Positions 59,572-64,000 of a stretch of DNA of 64,000 nucleotides are shown piece after piece. The first letter of the stretch is position 1. Every line of letters starts with the position of its first letter. Position numbers and translations under genes: made by a program. The stretch comes from Bacillota bacterium (GTDB taxonomy: Bacteria > Bacillota > Sulfobacillia > Sulfobacillales > Sulfobacillaceae). The stretch spans positions 1 through 64,000 of the forward strand of contig JAKACZ010000002.1 of the NCBI GenBank assembly GCA_021820965.1, given 5' to 3'. Below the pieces are notes generated by a model. It was given only the letters and a program-made list of their open reading frames with translations, had not been told where the DNA came from and searched no databases.

Positions 59572-61938
59572 TTAGTGCTCATGTCCCTTCTTGTCGCGAT
59601 GGTGCTTCTGAGGTTTCTCATGTGGGGACGGGCCGGGGCCACGCGCTGAATGAAAATTCCTCACCGAACATGTTGTGGTCGGCGCCCACTTGCTGGCGTC
59701 TAAGGGCAGGGGAACCCCTGGATGCCAGTCCGATTCGCGCTTCAGCACGGTGATGGTGACAAAGGGACCGCATCCTGGCTGCCAGAGTGTGTTGGGATCC
59801 GTGGCTGGAACCCGCACCCGGTACCAACTAGGATCGAGCTTTGTCGGGGCGGTGCCGTCAATGAACCAGGCACCTTGCACTTCGCTGGCCGGAGTGATCG
59901 GACTGGGATGGTCTCCAGAGGTGATGCTAACCTGTTTGACGTAAGTGACGCCCTGCGGCACGGGAAAGGACTCCCGGTTCAACTTCAGTGAGGTGTTGAT
60001 TGAGGTCATGATTTGCCTCCAGATGGGGCCGGCCGCCACGGCGCCGTATGCGGGGCCGCTTCCGGACTCAGTGTACGGTTGGGCGATTTCCCCGCGTTGA
60101 TCACCTTCCCAAACCCCCGTTACCACCCCTGGCTCGTATCCAATGAACCAGGCATCCGCCTCGTTATTGTTGGTGCCAGTCTTTCCGGCTGCCGGCCGGC
60201 CGATTCCTAAGTCGTGCCCGGTGGTATAAGCTCCGGGACCTATAGAGGGCAGGGGATTGGGATCCAGCACACGGCGGAGCATGTTGGTCAGGATAAAAGC
60301 CTGGTCTGGCGTGACCGCTTGGGTGGGCTTGGCGTGGGGCTGATAGAGGGTGCGTCCGTGCCAGGTCACTCGGGTCACAAACACGGGCTGACGCAACTGG
60401 CCTTGATCATCCAACGCCGCATAGGCTCGTGTCATGGCGAGAAGGTTGGTGTCAACTCCCAGCGCCATGCCCAGACTCTTGGACTGGCCGGGCGGAGGGG
60501 AAATGTCGAAATGTCGTTGGAGGAACCGGATAGCGTAGGATAGGCCGACGCGGTCCAAGAGATGCACCGCGGCATCATTGTCGGAAATCGCTAGCGCATC
60601 GCGCAGATCGATGTATCCTCGGTACTTGCCATCGTCGTTGGACGGCCACCAGGTTTGTCCATGCACGTTATGAAAAATGGGCACATCCTGCACCACCGAC
60701 ATTTGGGTATAGCCGCGGGTCAGCGCCGGCGCATAGTCAAGAAGCGGCTTGATCGAGGATCCGGTGGAACGCAGAGCATTCACGGCCAAATCCTCCTGCA
60801 AAAAGGCAAAGTGTTTGCGGCCGCCGATAATGGCCCAGACATGTCCATTTTTCGGATTTTCCACGACCGCCGCCGCTTGGTGGGCCGGATTATTGCCCTT
60901 GGCCGCCCCGAAGTTTCTGATCATCCACTGGTCAACCTGCTTTTGCGCGGCAGCGTACACCCGAGGCCGAAGCGCGGTGTGGATGTGGAGACCTCCATGC
61001 AGGATCTGGTTCATGGTAAAGCCGTGTCGCCGCAGCTCTAGCACGACTTGGTCCACGTACCAGGGATACGGATAAGATGAGCCGGTACCTGCGACCGGTT
61101 CTGGGTGAAGATGCAACGGAGCAGTGACAATGCGCCGACCCTCGGCTGGGCTGATGTCGTGGTAGCGCACCATGGCCGCCACCACCTCCTCCTGCCTGGC
61201 CTTGGCCAGCTTGAAATTTACCAGCGGGTCATAAAGTGATGGCGCCTGAGGAAGCCCCGCCAACAAGGTAGCCTGAGCCATGGTCAATTTAGCCGGGCTG
61301 GTGTCAAAATACACATGGGCCGCCGCCTGGATACCATCGGCACCTTGGCCGAAGTACACCTCGTTCAAATACATGTCTAAAATCTGCCGTTTGCTGTAGT
61401 GGCGAGCCAAGTCGACGCCGATGAGAAACTCCCGGACCTTGCGCGTCAGTGATTTTTGGTCGCTCAAATATAAATCTTTGGCTAACTGTTCAGTAATGGT
61501 GCTGGCACCCTGGAGCGGAGCATGGTGTACCACGTCGACGTAGGTGGCGCGTAGAATCGATCGGAGGTCGAAGCCGGGATTGTGATAGAAGCTATGGTCT
61601 TCTATCGCAATGATCGCGTTGCCCATGTTCGGGGAGATGTCTGAGAGTGGTACCAAATGCCGCTCCGGACCGCCCAGTCGGGCGATCAGCTGGCCTTGGC
61701 TGTCATAGAGAAGAGAACTGGGAGACGATTCGAAGCGGGTGACCAAGTGGCCCACGGACGGCAGATTTGACGTGATCCGAAGCAAAAGGATGCCCAGCGC
61801 GGACACCAAACCACCCGAGGCTAAAAGCAAAAGCCGTCGCCAGCGCACACGTCGGCGCGCCGACGCCAAGCGCATGCCGCAGAATCGGCAAAAGTGGGCC
61901 TGTTCACTGTTTTGTCGGCCACATGAGGGACAGGTCAC
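59572..61938 (-). CDS. Class A penicillin-binding protein with N-terminal zinc ribbon (second copy)
   Basis: A 788-residue protein from GTG 61938 (GAGGTG 6 bases upstream): (M)TCPSCGRQNSEQAHFCRFCG is a four-cysteine zinc ribbon. A basic stretch and a membrane helix (~35-55) follow. The glycosyltransferase domain has AIEDHSFYHNPGFD and QGASTITEQLAKDLYL; the transpeptidase domain has STGSSIKPLLDY, SDNDAAVH and GKTGTNNNEADAWFIG. The C-terminus ends in a short His/Lys-rich tail (HEKPQKHHRDKKGHEH). It is clearly paralogous to the PBP at 38.0-40.5 kb in every domain, including the ribbon. It builds and crosslinks peptidoglycan. Longer starts upstream would add residues before the ribbon without a ribosome site. 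Confidence 0.9.
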   Translation of the reverse strand: MTCPSCGRQNSEQAHFCRFCGMRLASARRRVRWRRLLLLASGGLVSALGILLLRITSNLPSVGHLVTRFESSPSSLLYDSQGQLIARLGGPERHLVPLSDISPNMGNAIIAIEDHSFYHNPGFDLRSILRATYVDVVHHAPLQGASTITEQLAKDLYLSDQKSLTRKVREFLIGVDLARHYSKRQILDMYLNEVYFGQGADGIQAAAHVYFDTSPAKLTMAQATLLAGLPQAPSLYDPLVNFKLAKARQEEVVAAMVRYHDISPAEGRRIVTAPLHLHPEPVAGTGSSYPYPWYVDQVVLELRRHGFTMNQILHGGLHIHTALRPRVYAAAQKQVDQWMIRNFGAAKGNNPAHQAAAVVENPKNGHVWAIIGGRKHFAFLQEDLAVNALRSTGSSIKPLLDYAPALTRGYTQMSVVQDVPIFHNVHGQTWWPSNDDGKYRGYIDLRDALAISDNDAAVHLLDRVGLSYAIRFLQRHFDISPPPGQSKSLGMALGVDTNLLAMTRAYAALDDQGQLRQPVFVTRVTWHGRTLYQPHAKPTQAVTPDQAFILTNMLRRVLDPNPLPSIGPGAYTTGHDLGIGRPAAGKTGTNNNEADAWFIGYEPGVVTGVWEGDQRGEIAQPYTESGSGPAYGAVAAGPIWRQIMTSINTSLKLNRESFPVPQGVTYVKQVSITSGDHPSPITPASEVQGAWFIDGTAPTKLDPSWYRVRVPATDPNTLWQPGCGPFVTITVLKRESDWHPGVPLPLDASKWAPTTTCSVRNFHSARGPGPSPHEKPQKHHRDKKGHEH

Positions 61939-62085
61939 AAACTTCACCTCGAGGATATGGTTCGCAATGCGTTCATCATATCGGACAGCCTGTCCTGGGA
62001 GCACAAAAATTATGTCGCCGGCAGAAAGAATGAGGCTCGAGCCGTGTCATCATGCTTTTCGATAGCATATTGTCGTCCAACCCCG

Positions 62086-62592
62086 TCAGGGATAGGGGAT
62101 GTATGTCGCGTCGGCTCGTAAATAGAGCGGATGTTTCGGGAACCCGCCTTGCGTGATGCTGAGGGCGGTTAACGGGAAGTCGGCTAAGAGGCTCAGGACC
62201 GCTTCGTGCCGACCGTGGAGGGCACCGTGCGTTCCCCACGCCACTACGCGCAAGTCAGCTCTGGCAGCAGCTTTGCGAAGGTAGGCATCGTTCTCCGGCC
62301 CCACCGGGTCATCTAAGGTGTAGAGCGGGTTCGGGCCCGTGGATCGATAGGCAAAGATGTTGGTGACAATGAGAGTGCCGAACCCCCAGCGCCGGGCGTA
62401 GTGGAGGCAGCGCGTCATGGTGGGATCGCTTTGATATTGATCCGCGGTGCTGGGATTTAGCATGATGAAGTTTACGATGGGCCGCTCCGTATCCCACATC
62501 CGATCGAGCCAATACCGATACCGCTTGGTGTGATCGAAGAGGGCTTGCGACCGTCTCGGGTCGAGGGAGTCAAAGGTGAGTTGACCGCGCAT
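62086..62592 (-). CDS. DUF1643-domain protein
   Basis: A 168-residue protein. The DUF1643 pattern is clear: YRYWLDRMWD, the invariant FIMLNPSTAD with DPTMTRCLHYARRWG, TLIVTNIFAYRSTGP and VVAWGTHGALHGR. The domain is widespread, often in phage or defence-type accessory regions, and has no established activity. ATG 62592 follows AAGGGA at good spacing. It is in the same direction as the PBP gene, with about 150 bases between. Confidence 0.85.
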   Translation of the reverse strand: MRGQLTFDSLDPRRSQALFDHTKRYRYWLDRMWDTERPIVNFIMLNPSTADQYQSDPTMTRCLHYARRWGFGTLIVTNIFAYRSTGPNPLYTLDDPVGPENDAYLRKAAARADLRVVAWGTHGALHGRHEAVLSLLADFPLTALSITQGGFPKHPLYLRADATYIPYP

Positions 62593-62640
62593 CCCCAAGT
62601 CCCTTCTGTTCCGTGCGTAGTTCGACAGATAGAGTACACG

Positions 62641-63192
62641 CTAGGCGGGCAAGTCCGAATCGGCAGTGGTTATTTTCGTCACATAAATTCTGCGGCGGCC
62701 CGCGGTGGTCTGAATTGTTAGAGTCTCTCGATAGAGAGGGGTAATCCAGGATTGCCAGGCCAACACTAAGAAGAGGGCCATGTCGGGTTTGTTGTGGGTC
62801 AACAAGGTCGGCGCGTGACCGGTGACGGCCATAACCAGGGTTACCCCGAGCACGATGAGCCAAAAGTACCGTGGACCTTGAACCAGCACGCGGGGCGGGC
62901 GCCATCGGCGGACCAGACCGCCGTGGATTGTCCCGGCAGATTCCCAGATAACCTGGGTGTCCGTCAAGGATCCGTGGCCCCATTGCTGACGGCGCGGACC
63001 AGCGAGATATAGAGCCGCCCCAGCCATCAAGCCCACCCAGATCGCCATCGAAATGTCTTGGACGGTCGGCAAGGGGGTCAGGAATTGCAGCGCAAGCCAT
63101 CCCCCTAAAAACAGCACAAAACCTCCGAGGGCGGTGAAGGCGGCAAGTTTTGAGACACGCGCGGATTTGAAGCAATAACCTTCGAAGCTCAT
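62641..63192 (-). CDS. Membrane protein of unknown function (PH-like soluble parts)
   Basis: A 183-residue protein with four hydrophobic segments (LAAFTALGGFVLFLGGWLAL; SMAIWVGLMAGAALYLAG; YFWLIVLGVTLVMAVTG; MALFLVLAWQSWITPLY). Between and after them are short beta-type stretches (SLTDTQVIWESAGTIHGGLV; TLTIQTTAGRRRIYVTKI) such as occur in bacterial PH-domain membrane proteins. ATG 63192 has AAGGAG 8 bases upstream. The upstream continuation of the frame into the omega-RNA-like remnant is not part of the gene. The function is unknown. Confidence 0.65.
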   Translation of the reverse strand: MSFEGYCFKSARVSKLAAFTALGGFVLFLGGWLALQFLTPLPTVQDISMAIWVGLMAGAALYLAGPRRQQWGHGSLTDTQVIWESAGTIHGGLVRRWRPPRVLVQGPRYFWLIVLGVTLVMAVTGHAPTLLTHNKPDMALFLVLAWQSWITPLYRETLTIQTTAGRRRIYVTKITTADSDLPA

Positions 63193-63263
63193 GGACACAA
63201 CTCCTTTTTCCACCTTTCCTGTTGTGGGGCCTCCCTTGTTCTGCAATCCGGATACCCCAATCA

Positions 63264-63440
63264 TGAACTCTCCCGCCACCGAACCCAGTGTGTTGAGGTG
63301 GGGGCTTCTGAGGTCGGTCTCAGAAGTTCCTGATTCTACGAACCGCTGCGCCGGGCCGTTAGCTCTCATGCGTCTTATGCTGGATCTCCCCAGGCGTGGA
63401 CGACTTTTGGAAGGCCCCGACGAGGGATTCGGACCGTTCA
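63264..63440 (-). mobile_element. Omega-RNA / tnpB 3'-end-like remnant (copy A)
   Basis: Minus-strand reading gives CTGGGGAGATCCAGC (63393-63379), ACGGCCCGGCG, a perfect 8-bp hairpin CTTCTGAG-ACCGAC-CTCAGAAG (63326-63305), then CCCCCACC pairing with GGTGGCGGG and the core ending in GAGTTCA (63264). A frame through it reads RFVESGTSETDLRSPHLNTL then GSVAGEFM, resembling the tail of some TnpB proteins. This is the order of a tnpB 3' end overlapping its omega RNA and the IS605 right end. It shares its blocks with 15100-15216. No nuclease core is present. Confidence 0.45.
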
Positions 63441-63672
63441 AGCCCTATGTCCTGATTGTAAAACAAAGGTTTCAACATGTCTAGTTCTGACCCCCTCTTG
63501 GCTATCGCATAAGAAGGCGCAGTATCCGCAGGATGGGAATGCGCGGGTATTGTGTTAAGGTGTCCCCCGCCCTCACCCGACAATCGGATGATTTCGGTGC
63601 CTCTTCCGCATTTCTGGATCGCCGTGGCATAATGCGATATTATGGGGACGCTTATTTACGGGAGGTGGCAGA

Positions 63673-64000
63673 TTGCCGAAGCCAAAGCCCTTGATTATTG
63701 TCGAGTCACCGGCTAAGGCCAAGACCATCAGCCGTTTTCTGGGCAGCCGATATCACGTCAAAGCCTCGATGGGCCATGTGCGCGACCTGCCCAAGAGCCA
63801 ATTCGGAGTGGACGTGGAAAAGGGGTTTGAGCCCCGCTACATCACCATTCGCGGAAAGGGCGGCTTGGTCAAAGAACTTAAAGATGCCGCCAAGAAAACC
63901 GATCGGGTATATTTGGCAACAGACCCCGACCGTGAAGGCGAGGCCATCGCCTGGCATCTGGGTACGGCCCTGGGCATTGATCCCGCCCGAGCCCAGCGCA
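63673..64000 (+). CDS. topA: DNA topoisomerase I, N-terminal part (cut by window edge)
   Basis: The TTG start at 63673 behind GGGAGGTGG gives (M)[23 protein letters not shown], the start of the TOPRIM domain, with [18 protein letters not shown] and [17 protein letters not shown], which holds the metal-binding DxD and the invariant glutamate pattern. Only the first 109 residues are visible; the full enzyme is about 690. It relaxes negative supercoils. In Bacillus topA likewise follows the rnhB-dprA region. Confidence 0.96.
   Translation, partial: MPKPKPLIIVESPAKAKTISRFLGSRYHVKASMGHVRDLPKSQFGVDVEKGFEPRYITIRGKGGLVKELKDAAKKTDRVYLATDPDREGEAIAWHLGTALGIDPARAQR

Noticed and set aside
1-64000. tRNA or rRNA genes
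   Set aside because: No cloverleaf with a GGTTCGAATCC-type T arm and no rRNA-like blocks were recognised by eye.

Overview
The window looks like a chromosome segment of an endospore-forming Bacillota (Firmicutes), most likely a Sulfobacillus-like or other deep-branching, moderately high-GC lineage. That placement is inference. What the sequence shows is two alpha/beta-type small acid-soluble spore proteins with sigma-G-like promoters, SpoVS, the PrkA-YhbH-SpoVR set, a YIEGIA membrane protein with its capping subunit, a YlbJ-like protein, FapR and ComA/ComB. Two blocks keep Bacillus gene order: rsmD-coaD-(ylbJ)-ylbK-ylbL...ylbN-rpmF and fapR-plsX-fabH...rnc...smc-ftsY...ylxM-ffh-rpsP-rimM-trmD-rplS-(lepB)-rbgA-rnhB.

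Layout. 1-6 kb is a mobile-element graveyard: the end of an IS4/Tn5-like transposase, a broken transposase, a vapBC remnant, an ISAzo13-type C-terminus and a decayed tnpB. Set in it are an ECF sigma factor, its probable anti-sigma partner and a secreted metalloprotease. 6-13.3 kb holds YIEGIA and its capping subunit, CorA, the prkA-yhbH-spoVR operon and two SASP genes. 13.7-15.3 kb has a repeat-built coiled-coil membrane protein and two tnpB/omega-RNA-type remnants. 15.4-20 kb carries an MFS exporter, comA-comB (sulfolactate), three small membrane or cell-surface genes and a polysaccharide-deacetylase-fold protein with altered catalytic motifs. 20.4-29.3 kb is the ylb-type cluster, with an aspartyl dipeptidase, a UbiB-like kinase and a low-complexity repeat protein inserted. 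29.3-36.9 kb is the fatty-acid operon (fapR-plsX-fabH-degV-fabD-fabG-acpP-fabF-rnc).

Between rnc and smc, where Bacillus has none, lies about 5 kb with an MFS fragment, a zinc-ribbon class A PBP, a zinc-ribbon membrane protein, an S24-like regulator and spoVS. smc and ftsY follow. From 46.9 kb comes the most striking unit: a strong sigma-A promoter, a leader that matches the ydaO/c-di-AMP riboswitch signature, a terminator, and then a GT4 glycosyltransferase overlapping a sucrose-phosphate-phosphatase-like HAD gene. This suggests c-di-AMP control of a sugar-type compatible solute. 49.6-55.2 kb is the SRP/ribosome operon through rnhB. 55.2-64 kb has a FUSC-family transporter split by a frameshift at an A5 run, an orphan OmpR regulator, scrambled ISAzo13 pieces, a second zinc-ribbon class A PBP, a DUF1643 protein, an unknown membrane protein, a further omega-RNA-like remnant, and the 5' end of topA.

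No rRNA, tRNA or CRISPR array was seen. Everything rests on reading the sequence; no database or folding program was run.
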